Shown piece by piece: positions 22,086-31,039 of a stretch of 64,000 nucleotides of DNA. This DNA is from Curvibacter cyanobacteriorum (GTDB lineage Bacteria > Pseudomonadota > Gammaproteobacteria > Burkholderiales > Burkholderiaceae_C): positions 186,001-250,000 of the forward strand of contig NZ_JAQSIP010000002.1 in assembly GCF_028649475.1 (NCBI RefSeq). The letters run 5' to 3'. The position numbers and the translations under genes are program-made. Position 1 is the first letter of the stretch, and every line of letters starts with the position of its first letter. Under the pieces are notes generated by a model. That model saw nothing but the letters and a program-made list of their open reading frames with translations, did not search any database and was not told the origin of the DNA.

Positions 22086-24230
22086 GTGCCGGTGGTGATC
22101 CCTGTCAGAGGTTCTGGTTTGCTGATTCCCCATTCCCCTTCCAAGTCCGAACCCCCGTCTGAGGCCGCTGAGGCCCATGTCAGTCTGCTGGACCGGGACC
22201 ACAGCATCCTGGCCTTCAATGACCGGGTGCTCGATTGGGCGCGTCGCGATGACGTGCCGCTGCTGGAGCGCTTGCGCTTCCTGTGCATCGTGTCCTCCAA
22301 CCTCGACGAGTTCTTCGAGGTCCGTGCCGCTCCTCACCTGATCGCCCTGCAACTGCGTGACCCCAAGGGCACCTACAGCCACAACTCCTTTGAGGCGTTG
22401 GCCGACCGGGCGCACCACCTGGTCGAGCAGCAGTACGCGCTCTACAACGACCAGTTGATGCCGGCCTTCGAGCGCCGGGGCATCCGCATCCTGTCGCACG
22501 GCGAACGCAATGCGGCGCAGCGGCGCTGGGTGGCGGACTACTTTCAGCGCGAGGTTCAGCCTCTGCTGGTGCCGGTCGGGCTGGACCCGGCCCACCCGTT
22601 CCCGCAGGTGGCCAACAAGTCGCTCAACTTCATCGTGCGCCTGCAGGGCCACGACGCTTTTGGGCGTGACAACGAGGTGGCCATCGTCAAGGTGCCGCGG
22701 GTGTTGCCGCGCATCATCCGCATGCCGGGCAAGGTGTCGGGCAAGGGGGCCAATTTTGTCAGCCTGTCCAGCGTCATCCGTGCCCATTTGAGCGATCTGT
22801 TCCCGGGTCGCCAGGTCACCGAGTTCTCGCAGTTCCGCGTCACCCGCCACTCTGACCTGGCCTTTGACGAAGAGGACGTGCGCGACCTGCGCGCGGCGCT
22901 GCGTCAGGGCCTGGAGCACCGCAACTATGGGCAGGCCGTGCGCCTGGAGGTGTCGGCCGGATGCTCGGGTTTCCTGTCCGACTTTTTGCTGTCGCAGTTC
23001 AACCTGCCGCCCGGGGGGCTGTACCGTGTGCATGGGCCCGTCAACCTGGTGCGTCTGACCCAGCTGGTGGATCTGGTGGCGGACCCGGCGCTGCTGTTCC
23101 GGCCCTGGAAAGCGGCCTTGCCGCGCCAGTTGCAGCAGGGCACCTCGATCTTCCAGCAGGTGGCGCAGCGCGATGTGCTGATCCACCAGCCTTTCGAGAG
23201 CTTTGATGGCGTGTTGGGCTTTCTGCGCGAAGCCGTCAACGACCCTCAGGTGCTGGCGATCAAGCAGACCATCTACCGCACGGGCGCAGATTCCGAGCTC
23301 ATGGAGCTGCTGCGCGAGGGCGTGCGCCGCGGCAAGGAAGTGACCGCGGTGGTGGAGCTCAAGGCCCGCTTTGACGAAGAGGCCAACATCAACTGGGCCG
23401 AGGCCCTGGAGTCGATCGGCGCGCAGGTGGTGTACGGTGTGGTGGGCCTCAAGACCCACGCCAAGATGCTGCTGGTGACCCGCCGCGAAGGGCGCCAGTT
23501 GCGCCGCTACGGTCACTTGTCCACCGGCAACTACAACCCCCGCACCGCCCGGCTCTACACCGACCTGAGCTACCTGACCGCCCAGCCCGAGCTGACCGCG
23601 GAGATGGATGCCGTGTTCTCGCACCTGGCCAGTCAGAACCGCCTGCCGCGCCTCAAGCACCTGTGGATGGCACCTTTCCACCTGCACCAACGCACCCTCG
23701 ATGCCATCGAGGAGGTGGGGTTGGCGGCCCAGCGCGGCGAAGGCGGCCGGATTGTCGCCAAGATGAATGCGTTGACCGATGAGCCGCTGATCCGGGCGCT
23801 GATCCGCGCTGGCCAGCGTGGCGCGCACATCGACCTCATCATCCGGGGCGCGTGCATGCTGCCGGCCGGGGTGCCGGGGCAGACCGACAACATCCGGGTG
23901 CGCTCCATCATCGGGCGTTTCCTCGAGCACTCACGGGTCTTTTATTACCGCGCGGGGCAGCAGGAGCACCTCTACCTGTCCAGTGCCGACTGGATGAACC
24001 GCAACATGCTGCGCCGGGTCGAGGTGGCTTGGCCCGTGACCGACCCGGAGCTGCGTCAGCGCATCATCGACGAGTGTCTGGTGGGCTACCTGCACGACGA
24101 CCGGGATGCCTGGGCCTTGTCGCCGCAGGGCAGTTACGCACGGGTACCCCGGCAGGGCGCGCAAGCGCATGGGGTGCAGCAGGCCTTGATGGACCGTTAC
24201 AGCAGCGAGACCCGAAGCAAGAAAAACTGA
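22086..24230 (+). CDS. ppk1: polyphosphate kinase 1
   Basis: Reversibly polymerises the gamma-phosphate of ATP into polyphosphate. About 714 aa. Domains in order: N (to about 130), head, C1 and C2 phospholipase-D-like catalytic domains. LERLRFLCIVSSNLDEFFEV is the family N-domain block. The catalytic His is in GLKTHAKMLLVTRREG, and NYNPRTARLYTDLS follows. The start is uncertain: GTG 22086 opens the frame, while TTG 22119 has a better-placed AGAGG. The first 30 residues look poorly conserved. A Pho box precedes it. sixA follows 17 nt downstream, probably co-transcribed. Confidence 0.95.
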   Translation: MPVVIPVRGSGLLIPHSPSKSEPPSEAAEAHVSLLDRDHSILAFNDRVLDWARRDDVPLLERLRFLCIVSSNLDEFFEVRAAPHLIALQLRDPKGTYSHNSFEALADRAHHLVEQQYALYNDQLMPAFERRGIRILSHGERNAAQRRWVADYFQREVQPLLVPVGLDPAHPFPQVANKSLNFIVRLQGHDAFGRDNEVAIVKVPRVLPRIIRMPGKVSGKGANFVSLSSVIRAHLSDLFPGRQVTEFSQFRVTRHSDLAFDEEDVRDLRAALRQGLEHRNYGQAVRLEVSAGCSGFLSDFLLSQFNLPPGGLYRVHGPVNLVRLTQLVDLVADPALLFRPWKAALPRQLQQGTSIFQQVAQRDVLIHQPFESFDGVLGFLREAVNDPQVLAIKQTIYRTGADSELMELLREGVRRGKEVTAVVELKARFDEEANINWAEALESIGAQVVYGVVGLKTHAKMLLVTRREGRQLRRYGHLSTGNYNPRTARLYTDLSYLTAQPELTAEMDAVFSHLASQNRLPRLKHLWMAPFHLHQRTLDAIEEVGLAAQRGEGGRIVAKMNALTDEPLIRALIRAGQRGAHIDLIIRGACMLPAGVPGQTDNIRVRSIIGRFLEHSRVFYYRAGQQEHLYLSSADWMNRNMLRRVEVAWPVTDPELRQRIIDECLVGYLHDDRDAWALSPQGSYARVPRQGAQAHGVQQALMDRYSSETRSKKN

Positions 24231-24247
24231 CCGGCCAGGGAGGGCCC

Positions 24248-24709
24248 ATGGATCTGATTTTGTGGCGACACGCCGAAGCCGTTGAAGGTGAGGAGGCCCT
24301 CGAGGACCTGGCCCGCGGCTTGACCCCCAAGGGTGAAAAGCAGGCCATGCGCATGGCGGGGTGGTTGGACCGGCAACTGCCCGAGGGGCTGCGTGTGCTG
24401 TGCAGCCCGGCCCGCCGAACCGAACAGACCGCCATCGCGCTGGGCCGCAAGTACAAGCTGCGCGCCGAGTTGCTGCCTGGGGGCACCCCTGACGACCTGT
24501 TGAGCCTGGCCCAGTGGCCGCGGCAGCGGGGGGCCGTGTTGGTGATCGGTCACCAACCCATGCTGGGCCAGACCATCAGCCAGCTGTTGGGCCTCTCTGA
24601 ACCTGAATGCGCCGTGCGCAAGGGCGCTGTGTGGTGGTTGCGTTACCGCGAGCGCCTGGGCGTGCCCCAGACGGTGGTGGTCACGGTGCAAACCCCCGAC
24701 CTGCTTTGA
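24248..24709 (+). CDS. sixA: SixA-type histidine phosphatase
   Basis: 153 aa, branch 1 histidine phosphatase superfamily. LILWRHAEAVEGEE carries the RHxx catalytic His, CSPARRTEQTA the second Arg, and VLVIGHQPMLG the C-terminal His. In E. coli, SixA dephosphorylates phosphohistidine on HPt or NPr proteins. ATG 24248 follows AGGGAGGGCCC, 17 nt after ppk1. The frame open from 23852 lies inside ppk1 and is not real. Link to polyphosphate metabolism is by position only. Confidence 0.88.
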   Translation: MDLILWRHAEAVEGEEALEDLARGLTPKGEKQAMRMAGWLDRQLPEGLRVLCSPARRTEQTAIALGRKYKLRAELLPGGTPDDLLSLAQWPRQRGAVLVIGHQPMLGQTISQLLGLSEPECAVRKGAVWWLRYRERLGVPQTVVVTVQTPDLL

Positions 24710-24846
24710 GGTCCAGGCCCTGCTGCGGCCCCGGCCGTCAGGACGGGTCACTGGGGCGGCAGGGCTGGGTACCGAGGAGGTGGCCTTGTTGGATTGCTGT
24801 CCCGGCCGACTGACCGTGGCACGTGCCGGTGGTGACTGGTCAGGCC

Positions 24847-24902
24847 ATGGCCAGCGGCCAATGAACAGTCACCAACGACCAATCACCAACCACCAGCTAC
24901 CA
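24847..24902. repeat. degenerate 7-bp tandem repeat, eight units
   Basis: On the minus strand, eight successive heptamers read TGGTAGC, TGGTGGT, TGGTGAT, TGGTCGT, TGGTGAC, TGTTCAT, TGGCCGC, TGGCCAT: a TGG-nnnn unit with no slippage. The rest of the 287-bp gap (24710-24996) between sixA and the downstream convergent gene shows only an 8-bp inverted repeat (GGTGACTG near 24830 with CAGTCACC near 24866) and a GGCCATGGCC palindrome. No ORF is convincing there. Confidence 0.55.
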
Positions 24903-24996
24903 GCTGACAACTGAGCTTGGACGGTCGTTGCCCATCCGGGGGCGGCTCAACCGAGTTCTGCACTGGCGGCGTGGCTCGGTGTTCCGGTGGGGCGTG

Positions 24997-25797
24997 TCAG
25001 GCCTTGCTCTTGCGGGCGCTGGCCTTGGGGGCGGCAGCGCTGCTGTCTTGCTTGGGGCGACCGGTCTTGATCGATGGCACCGCTTCCAGGGCCTTGAGCA
25101 GCGCGCTGCTGTTCAGGCTGGCCAGCAGGCGGATGCCGGCGCGCAGGATTTCGCTCTTCTTGGCCGAGTGCCCCAGCTTCTGGGCGCTCTGCTTGAGGTT
25201 GGTGAGCACATCGAACTCGTCCTTGGGGATGGTGAAGCTGTCACGCACCAGCTTGGCCTTCTTGGGCTTGACTTCAGCTTCAGCGGCCTTCTTGGCTTTG
25301 GCCGGCTTGCTGGCCTTGGCGGGCTTGGCTTTCTTGTCGGCGCTGGCCTTGGGCGCGGCTGCTGCCACGGGGGGGGCAGCTTTGGCGGGGGCCTTGGCCT
25401 TGCTGCTGGTGGCCGGGGCCGGGGCCGGGGCCGGGGCTGCAGGGGCGCTCACCGCGGTGCTGGTGGCCTTCTGGCTGCTGCTGGCTTTCGCAGGGGCGGC
25501 CTTCACTGCCGCCTTGGTCTTGGTTTTCACGGCGGCAGGGGCTGCGGGCGCGGGGCGGGCTTTGGGCTTGGCGGCGGCTTGGGTGGGCGCCGGTGCCGTG
25601 GCGGCCTTGGTGGTTTTGGCGTCTGCAGCAGGGGCCGGTGCCGCCTTGGCGGTGGCCGGGGCGGCGGCCGCAGCCTTCGGGGCCGAGGTGGCGGGGCTGG
25701 GCTCGGGGGCGGGGTTCACCACGACCGTGGCTGGGGTGGCGGTGTTGTGTTTGGTGGGGCTGGAGGCGCTGTCTTTGGAGACCATGCTGTTGTTCAT
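24997..25797 (-). CDS. Lys/Ala/Pro-rich histone-like protein with C-terminal ribbon-helix-helix domain
   Basis: 266 aa, no assigned function. Residues 1-182 are a low-complexity tail of Ala, Lys and Pro with repeated AKPAK/KAAP-like steps, similar in composition to histone H1, AlgP or the PhaF tail. Residues 183-228 look like a ribbon-helix-helix fold: strand LVRDSFTIP, helix KDEFDVLTNLKQSAQKLG, helix KKSEILRAGIRLLASL. The last 25 residues are again basic. Start 25797 (MNNSMVSK) is preferred; a second Met is at residue 5. A 10-bp palindrome covers its promoter, suggesting autorepression. Probably a DNA-binding, nucleoid-associated protein; it lies between the polyphosphate genes sixA and ppx. 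Confidence 0.72.
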   Translation of the reverse strand: MNNSMVSKDSASSPTKHNTATPATVVVNPAPEPSPATSAPKAAAAAPATAKAAPAPAADAKTTKAATAPAPTQAAAKPKARPAPAAPAAVKTKTKAAVKAAPAKASSSQKATSTAVSAPAAPAPAPAPATSSKAKAPAKAAPPVAAAAPKASADKKAKPAKASKPAKAKKAAEAEVKPKKAKLVRDSFTIPKDEFDVLTNLKQSAQKLGHSAKKSEILRAGIRLLASLNSSALLKALEAVPSIKTGRPKQDSSAAAPKASARKSKA

Positions 25798-25817
25798 GCG
25801 GATCGGCTGAAAGGTTG

Positions 25818-25849
25818 AAACGGTATAAACAGTATATACCGTTTGTCCA
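25818..25849 (-). promoter_or_regulatory. promoter covered by a perfect 10-bp palindrome (operator) for the RHH gene
   Basis: AAACGGTATA (25818-25827) and TATACCGTTT (25835-25844) form a perfect inverted repeat with a 7-nt spacer. Read on the minus strand, -35 TGGACA (plus 25844-25849), a 16-nt spacer and -10 TATACC (plus 25822-25827) fit a sigma-70 promoter, so the palindrome fills the spacer and the -10. The remaining sequence of this 309-bp gap, up to the ppx stop at 26107, is GC-rich with no ORF or other signal that I can support. Confidence 0.68.
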
Positions 25850-26106
25850 ATTTGCAGATTCGGTTCGCGCAGGGTCACGCGCCTGGCCATCGGGGGTAGG
25901 CGGGCGCTTGTTGTGGGTGTCTGGCGGGGTGCAGCGAGCCTCCGCGCAAGGGGTGGCGCCGCCTCAGGGGGGCGGGCGTTTGCCTGCGGGGCCGGGTCGG
26001 CCCAGCACGGCGAGCCGCTCAGACGGGCAGGGCGGTGCGGCACCGCGCCCGACGGAGGGGGGGGAGTTGAGGGAGGGCTGCGGCGCAGGTGCCGCGCCGC
26101 CTTGGT

Positions 26107-27585
26107 TCAGTGGGCTTGGAACGCCAGCGACCAGGGTGTCTTCTGCCAGGCCAGGGTTTCTTCGCGCATCAGGTGGGCCGATTGCGGATACTGCTGGCAC
26201 CAGGCCGCGCTGGCGCTGAGGCTGAACTGGTAGCCGTCTTGCTGCAACCGCAGCGAACTCAAGTCCGGGCTGCGGCGGGCATGGCACAGGGCCACGGCCA
26301 GGCGCAGGCAGAGCAGTTGGCGCACGAAATCTTCGTCGTCCAGGTCGGCTTCGAGCTTGCGCACCTTGCCCCGGTGGCCCAGGATCAGCAGGCCCAGGCG
26401 GTGCAGTTCGTGCAGCGAGAAGCCCGGGGCATCGGTGTTGTCGAGGATGTAGGCGCCATGGCGGTGGTAGTCGCTGTGGGCAATTTGCTGCCCGATCTCG
26501 TGCAACTGCGCGGCCCAACCCAGCTTGCGCTCTGCGCGCTCTTCGACCGGGTCTTCGATCTGTTGGTACAGCGCCAGGGCGGCCTGGTGCACGCGCTCGG
26601 CCTGTTGGGCGTCGACCTGAAAGCGCTCGCTCAAGGCGATCACGGTGCTGGCGCGCAGGTCGGTGTGGGCCTGTTCGCGGTCCAGCAGGTCGTACAGCAC
26701 GCCCTGGCGCAGGGCGCCCTGGGCGACCTGCATTTCATCGATGCCCAGCAGGTCAAAAATGGCGGTCAGCACGCTCACCCCGCCGCCGATCACGGCGCGG
26801 CGCTCGTCTTTGAGCCCTTCCATGCGCACCCGGTCAGCGCTTTGGGCGCGCAGCAGGCGCTCCTGCAGCCAGGCCAGGGCGCTGCGGCTGATGCGGCCGC
26901 TGGGTTCTCCCGCAGCGGCCAGCACGTCGGCCACCGCACCCACGGTGCCCGAAGACCCGTAGGCCACGTCCCAGCTGTCGCGGCGGTAACTGTCGAGGGC
27001 TTCGTCCAGCACGGCCTTGGCGGCGATCTCGGCGGTCATGAAGGCCTGCTGGGTGAACAGCCCTTGCGGAAAGTATTTCATGGACCAGGCCACGCTGCCC
27101 ACGCGGTAGGAGGCCACCACGTGGGCGTGGTACTGCTGGCCCAGGATCAGTTCGGTGGATCGGCCCCCGATGTCCACCACCAAGCGTCGCTCGTCCGACT
27201 GTGGCAGCAGGCGCGCCACGCCCTGGTAAATCAGGCGGGCCTCTTCAGGGCCCGAGATCACATCAATCGGAAAGCCCAGGATGGCATTGGCGCGGTTCAG
27301 GAATTCGTCACGGTTGCGCGCTTCGCGCAGGGTCTGGGTGGCCACGGCCCGCACCTGGGTCGGGTTGAAACCCGCCAGGCGTTCGGCAAAGCGGGCCAGG
27401 CAATCCCAGCCGCGCTGCATGGCTTCGGGGGTCAGGCGGCGGTCTTCGTCGAGACCGCTGCCCTGGCGCACGGTTTCCTTGAGGTACTCGCTGCGTTGAA
27501 TCTGACCGTGCAGCAGGCGCCCGATCTCCAGTCGAAAGCTGTTCGACCCCAGGTCGACAGCGGCAATGAGTGATCCGTTTTGCAT
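26107..27585 (-). CDS. ppx: exopolyphosphatase, Ppx/GppA family
   Basis: Cleaves terminal phosphates from polyphosphate and/or the 5' phosphate of pppGpp. About 492 aa from the Met at 27585. The ASKHA phosphatase core starts IAAVDLGSNSFRLEIGR, followed by SGPEEARLIYQGVA, VVDIGGRSTELILG and a GSSGTVGA loop. The C-terminal HD-like helical region (about 300-490) is present, including AAQLHEIGQQI. An in-frame Met at 27681 would add a 32-residue Pro/Ala-rich extension that looks non-conserved. Divergent from pstS, with a Pho-box-like site facing it. Ppx versus GppA specificity is not decided by sequence; context favours Ppx. Confidence 0.92.
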   Translation of the reverse strand: MQNGSLIAAVDLGSNSFRLEIGRLLHGQIQRSEYLKETVRQGSGLDEDRRLTPEAMQRGWDCLARFAERLAGFNPTQVRAVATQTLREARNRDEFLNRANAILGFPIDVISGPEEARLIYQGVARLLPQSDERRLVVDIGGRSTELILGQQYHAHVVASYRVGSVAWSMKYFPQGLFTQQAFMTAEIAAKAVLDEALDSYRRDSWDVAYGSSGTVGAVADVLAAAGEPSGRISRSALAWLQERLLRAQSADRVRMEGLKDERRAVIGGGVSVLTAIFDLLGIDEMQVAQGALRQGVLYDLLDREQAHTDLRASTVIALSERFQVDAQQAERVHQAALALYQQIEDPVEERAERKLGWAAQLHEIGQQIAHSDYHRHGAYILDNTDAPGFSLHELHRLGLLILGHRGKVRKLEADLDDEDFVRQLLCLRLAVALCHARRSPDLSSLRLQQDGYQFSLSASAAWCQQYPQSAHLMREETLAWQKTPWSLAFQAH

Positions 27586-27884
27586 GGGGGTGGCGGCGTG
27601 TTCGGGCAGTGCGTGAAGGCGTGCTGGCGCCGCCGTCGGCGCCACAGAGGCCGGAGGGCGGGGGCTGAGCAGGGCAGTCATGGCGGCGGCAGGCAGGTGA
27701 AAAAGAGGAAGTGACTGCTTCTATGAGCTCCGCTGGGCACAGGCCCCGCGGGGTGGCCGGGGACCTGAGGGAAGCTCGGAACTCACAGGGGGCACAGCGC
27801 CGCAGCACGGCTGCGGCCCCTTCATTGTCTCTGTTGTATCGAATTGCAGAGCCGCACGATGCCGGAATATTTGACAGTCAAGGC

Positions 27885-27918
27885 ACTTTAGGCGGCCTGT
27901 GTGACAGTCAAATGACGT
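27885..27918 (-). promoter_or_regulatory. Pho-box-like site and -10 directed toward ppx
   Basis: On the minus strand ACGTCAT-TTGA-CTGTCAC (plus 27901-27918) has Pho-box spacing, with one perfect half-site and one near match. After exactly 10 nt comes TAAAGT (plus 27885-27890), a 4/6 match to a -10. The transcript would run into ppx with a leader of roughly 200-300 nt, depending on the ppx start. Confidence 0.6.
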
Positions 27919-27968
27919 TTTTGTGCCATTTGTGACAAGAAATCCAGGGTTTCTCAGGGGTTTTGAGG

Positions 27969-28002
27969 ATGTCACGCAATCGTCACATTGGGCTTTTACA
28001 GT
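27969..28002 (+). promoter_or_regulatory. Pho box and -10 of the pstS promoter
   Basis: ATGTCAC-GCAA-TCGTCAC (27969-27986) is a pair of PhoB half-sites on the 11-bp grid. It is followed after 10 nt by TACAGT (27997-28002), a 4/6 -10. The predicted start is about 28 nt before the pstS ATG. PhoB control of pst operons is well established, which supports the assignment. Confidence 0.72.
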
Positions 28003-28037
28003 CCGGGCATCCCTTCCAACCTCCAAGGTGACTTTGT

Positions 28038-29081
28038 ATGACTTCGTGGATGATTCGTTTGGCCATCGCCGGTGCAGTTGCTGCTCTGTCCTCTCCCGCT
28101 GCCATGGCCCAGCAAGAAGCCACCGGTGCCGGTGCCAGCTTTCCGGCGCCTCTGTATTCCAAGTGGGCCGCTGATTACAACAAGGCCACCGGCGTCAAGA
28201 TCAACTACCAATCCGTGGGTTCGGGCGCTGGCATCCGTCAAATCGAAGCCAAAACGGTCGATTTCGGTGCCTCGGACGCCCCGCTGACCGACGACGACCT
28301 GAAGGCCAAGGGCCTGGTGCAGTTCCCCACCGTGATCGGCGGCGTGGTGCCGGTGATCAACATCAAGGGCATCACCCCCGGCCAAATGAAGCTGACCGGC
28401 CCCGTGTTGGCCGACATCTACCTGGGCAAGATCACCCAGTGGAGCGACCCCGCCATCAAGGGCTTGAACCCGGGCCTGGCGCTGCCGGACAGCCCGATCG
28501 CCGTGGTGCGCCGCGCCGACGGTTCGGGCACCAGCTTCATCTTCACCAACTACCTGAGCAAGGTCAGCCCCGAGTGGAAGAGCAAGGTTGGCGAAGGCAC
28601 GGCTGTGAACTGGCCCACCGGTGCCGGTGGCAAGGGCAACGAAGGCGTGGCCGCTTTCCTGGGCCGCCTGCCTGACTCGATCGGCTACGTTGAGTACGCT
28701 TACGTGAAGCAAAACAAGCTGAACTACGTGCAGCTGCAAAACGCTTCGGGCGCCTATGTCGCTCCGGACGACCTGACCTTCAAGGCCGCCGCTGCCGGCG
28801 CCACCTGGAGCAAGAGCTTCTACCAGATCCTGACCAACCAAGCTGGCAAGGAAGCCTGGCCGATCACCGGTGCCACCTTCATCCTGATGCAAAAGAAGCA
28901 GGACAAGCCGGCCCAAGCCACCACCGCCCTGAAGTTCTTCGACTGGGCCTACAAGAGCGGCGACAAGACTGCCACCGACCTGGACTACGTGCCCATGCCT
29001 GACAGCGTGAAGGAAGTGATCCTGAAGTCGTGGGCCGAAATCCGCGACGCCGCGACCGACAAGCCGGTGGCTTACAAGTAA
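28038..29081 (+). CDS. pstS: phosphate ABC transporter, substrate-binding protein PstS
   Basis: Periplasmic phosphate-binding protein of the high-affinity Pst system. 347 aa with a clear Sec signal peptide ending AMA-QQ (about residue 24). The mature start GAGASFPAPLYSKWA and the phosphate-contacting RADGSGTSFIFTNYL are typical. Codon use looks strongly biased, as for a highly expressed protein. It is first in pstSCAB-phoU-phoB-phoR, downstream of a Pho box. The ATG at 28038 follows an AAGG. Confidence 0.97.
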   Translation: MTSWMIRLAIAGAVAALSSPAAMAQQEATGAGASFPAPLYSKWAADYNKATGVKINYQSVGSGAGIRQIEAKTVDFGASDAPLTDDDLKAKGLVQFPTVIGGVVPVINIKGITPGQMKLTGPVLADIYLGKITQWSDPAIKGLNPGLALPDSPIAVVRRADGSGTSFIFTNYLSKVSPEWKSKVGEGTAVNWPTGAGGKGNEGVAAFLGRLPDSIGYVEYAYVKQNKLNYVQLQNASGAYVAPDDLTFKAAAAGATWSKSFYQILTNQAGKEAWPITGATFILMQKKQDKPAQATTALKFFDWAYKSGDKTATDLDYVPMPDSVKEVILKSWAEIRDAATDKPVAYK

Positions 29082-29117
29082 GTCGGTACTCACTCGACCC
29101 GCTTTCAGGACTGCAAC

Positions 29118-30143
29118 GTGTCCACTACACTGCCGGTCAATCACGCCTCGCCCCCATTGGCGGGGCGTGTTCAAAATATGACCACACCTCCTACCCCCCG
29201 CCCCCTGCTGTCGGGTGCCGTGGCCGACCGGCTGTTTGGCTGGCTGGCCAAGGGCGCCGCGCTGCTGACCCTCGGCTTGCTGCTGGGCATCCTGGCCTCC
29301 CTCGTGTTTGGCGCCTGGCCTGCCATCGAAAAATACGGCCTCTCTTTCCTGACGCGCAGCGTCTGGGACCCGGTTCAAGGCGACTTCGGTGGCCTGGTGA
29401 TGATTTACGGCACCCTGGCCACCTCGTTCATTGCGTTGGCCATCGCGGTGCCCGTCAGTTTTGGCATCGCGCTGTTCCTCACTGAACTGTCGCCCAACTG
29501 GCTCAAGCGCCCGCTCGGCACGGCCATTGAACTGCTGGCCGCAGTGCCTTCCATTGTGTACGGCATGTGGGGCCTGATGGTGTTCGGCCCCATCCTGGCC
29601 ACCTACGTGCAGCAGCCGCTGCAGGCCCTGCTCAAGGGCGTGCCGGTGCTCGGCGGTCTGGTGTCGGGCCCCCCGGTGGGCATCGGCATTCTGTCGGCCG
29701 GCATCATCCTGGCGATCATGATCATCCCGTTCATTGCCTCGGTGATGCGCGATGTGTTCGAGGTCACACCGGCCCTGCTCAAGGAATCCGCCTACGGCCT
29801 GGGTTCGACGACCTGGGAAGTGGTGTGGAAGGTGGTGCTGCCTTACACCAAGACCGGTGTGCTCGGCGGCATCATGCTGGGCCTGGGCCGTGCCCTGGGT
29901 GAAACCATGGCGGTGACCTTCGTGATCGGCAACATGAACCAGCTCAACTCCCTGAGCGTGTTCGAGGCCGCCAACAGCATCACCTCGGCGCTGGCCAACG
30001 AATTCGCCGAAGCCGGCGAAGGCCTGCACCAAGCGTCCCTGATCTACCTCGGCCTGGTGCTGTTCTTCATCACCTTTGTCGTGCTGGCCCTTTCCAAGGT
30101 CCTGCTGCTGCAGCTCAAGAAGAGCGAAGGAGCCCGTTCATGA
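29118..30143 (+). CDS. pstC: phosphate ABC transporter permease PstC
   Basis: Inner-membrane channel subunit of the Pst transporter, 341 aa, with about six transmembrane helices from residue 45 onward and the EAA-type loop [20 protein letters not shown] that contacts PstB. The start is GTG 29118, preceded by AGGA; the alternative ATG 29178 has no ribosome-binding site. It lies 36 nt after pstS and overlaps pstA by 4 nt (ATGA). Confidence 0.96.
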   Translation: MSTTLPVNHASPPLAGRVQNMTTPPTPRPLLSGAVADRLFGWLAKGAALLTLGLLLGILASLVFGAWPAIEKYGLSFLTRSVWDPVQGDFGGLVMIYGTLATSFIALAIAVPVSFGIALFLTELSPNWLKRPLGTAIELLAAVPSIVYGMWGLMVFGPILATYVQQPLQALLKGVPVLGGLVSGPPVGIGILSAGIILAIMIIPFIASVMRDVFEVTPALLKESAYGLGSTTWEVVWKVVLPYTKTGVLGGIMLGLGRALGETMAVTFVIGNMNQLNSLSVFEAANSITSALANEFAEAGEGLHQASLIYLGLVLFFITFVVLALSKVLLLQLKKSEGARS

Positions 30144-31021
30144 GCACCTCGGCTCAATTGTTGGCCGCGGCCGACCTGGCGCAGACGCGCCAGGGCCGCT
30201 ATGCCAGCCGCAAGCGTGTCAACACCATTGCCCTGACCTTGTCGTTGGCTGCCATGGCCTTCGGCGTGTTCTGGCTGGTGTGGATCCTGTGGGAAACCAT
30301 CCGCCTGGGCTTTGGCGGTCTGAGCGTGGCCCTGTTCACCCAGATGACCCCACCCCCGAACGAGGTTGGCGGCATCTCGAATGCCATCTTCGGTTCTTTC
30401 GTGATGGTCTTGATGGCCACCTTCGTTGGCACGCCGATTGGCATCATGGCCGGTGTCTACCTCGCGGAATACGACACCAAGGGCTGGTTGGCCTCGGTCA
30501 CCCGCTTTGTCAACGACATCCTGTTGTCCGCCCCCAGCATCGTGATCGGCCTGTTCGTGTACGCCATCGTGGTGGCCCGCTTCAAGAGCTTCTCGGGCTG
30601 GGCCGGCATCATCGCGCTGGCGCTGATCGTGATCCCGGTGGTCATCCGCACCACCGAGAATATGTTGACGCTGGTGCCGTCGGCACTGCGTGAAGCCGCC
30701 TACGCCCTGGGCACGCCCAAGTGGAAGGTCATCCTGATGATCACGCTGCGGGCGGCCAAGTCGGGTGTGATCACCGGTGTGCTGCTGGCCGTGGCCCGCA
30801 TCTCGGGTGAAACCGCACCGCTGCTGTTCACCGCGCTGAACAACCAATTCTGGAACTCGGACCTGTCCAAACCCATGGCCAGCCTGCCGGTGACCATCTT
30901 CAAGTTTGCAATGAGCCCGTACGAAAACTGGCAGCAACTGGCCTGGGCAGGGGTGTTCCTGATCACCGTGGCCGTGCTGGGGCTCAACATCCTGGCTCGG
31001 GTTTTGACCCGCCAGAAGTAA
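30140..31021 (+). CDS. pstA: phosphate ABC transporter permease PstA
   Basis: Second membrane subunit of the Pst channel, 293 aa, six predicted helices. The coupling loop is [20 protein letters not shown], and [20 protein letters not shown] is a family block near the C-terminus. Translation is coupled to pstC by a 4-nt overlap; pstB follows 18 nt downstream. Confidence 0.96.
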   Translation: MSTSAQLLAAADLAQTRQGRYASRKRVNTIALTLSLAAMAFGVFWLVWILWETIRLGFGGLSVALFTQMTPPPNEVGGISNAIFGSFVMVLMATFVGTPIGIMAGVYLAEYDTKGWLASVTRFVNDILLSAPSIVIGLFVYAIVVARFKSFSGWAGIIALALIVIPVVIRTTENMLTLVPSALREAAYALGTPKWKVILMITLRAAKSGVITGVLLAVARISGETAPLLFTALNNQFWNSDLSKPMASLPVTIFKFAMSPYENWQQLAWAGVFLITVAVLGLNILARVLTRQK

Positions 31022-31039
31022 AGGCAAGGATCCATTCCC

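Larger units (their letters stand above)
27586..28037. other. 452-bp divergent ppx-pstS intergenic region
   Basis: Holds Pho-box-like sites on both strands (listed separately). It also has two copies of TGACAGTCAA, at 27872-27881 and 27902-27911, exactly 30 bp apart; the first is embedded in the near-palindrome TTGACAGTCAA. The 27586-27860 part shows no repeat, hairpin with T-run or ORF that I can support beyond the possible 32-codon N-terminal extension of ppx. Confidence 0.5.

Noticed and set aside
24917-25818. Long plus-strand open frames with Gly-rich or Ala/Leu-rich products opposite the RHH gene
   Set aside because: They mirror the Ala/Lys/Pro repeats of the minus-strand gene. The minus strand has a folded C-terminal domain and a promoter with a palindrome, so it is the coding one.
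27871-27881. TTGACAGTCAA as a separate operator
   Set aside because: It is a near-palindrome, but its complement is also a PhoB half-site extension and part of the duplicated TGACAGTCAA; a separate regulator is not supported.
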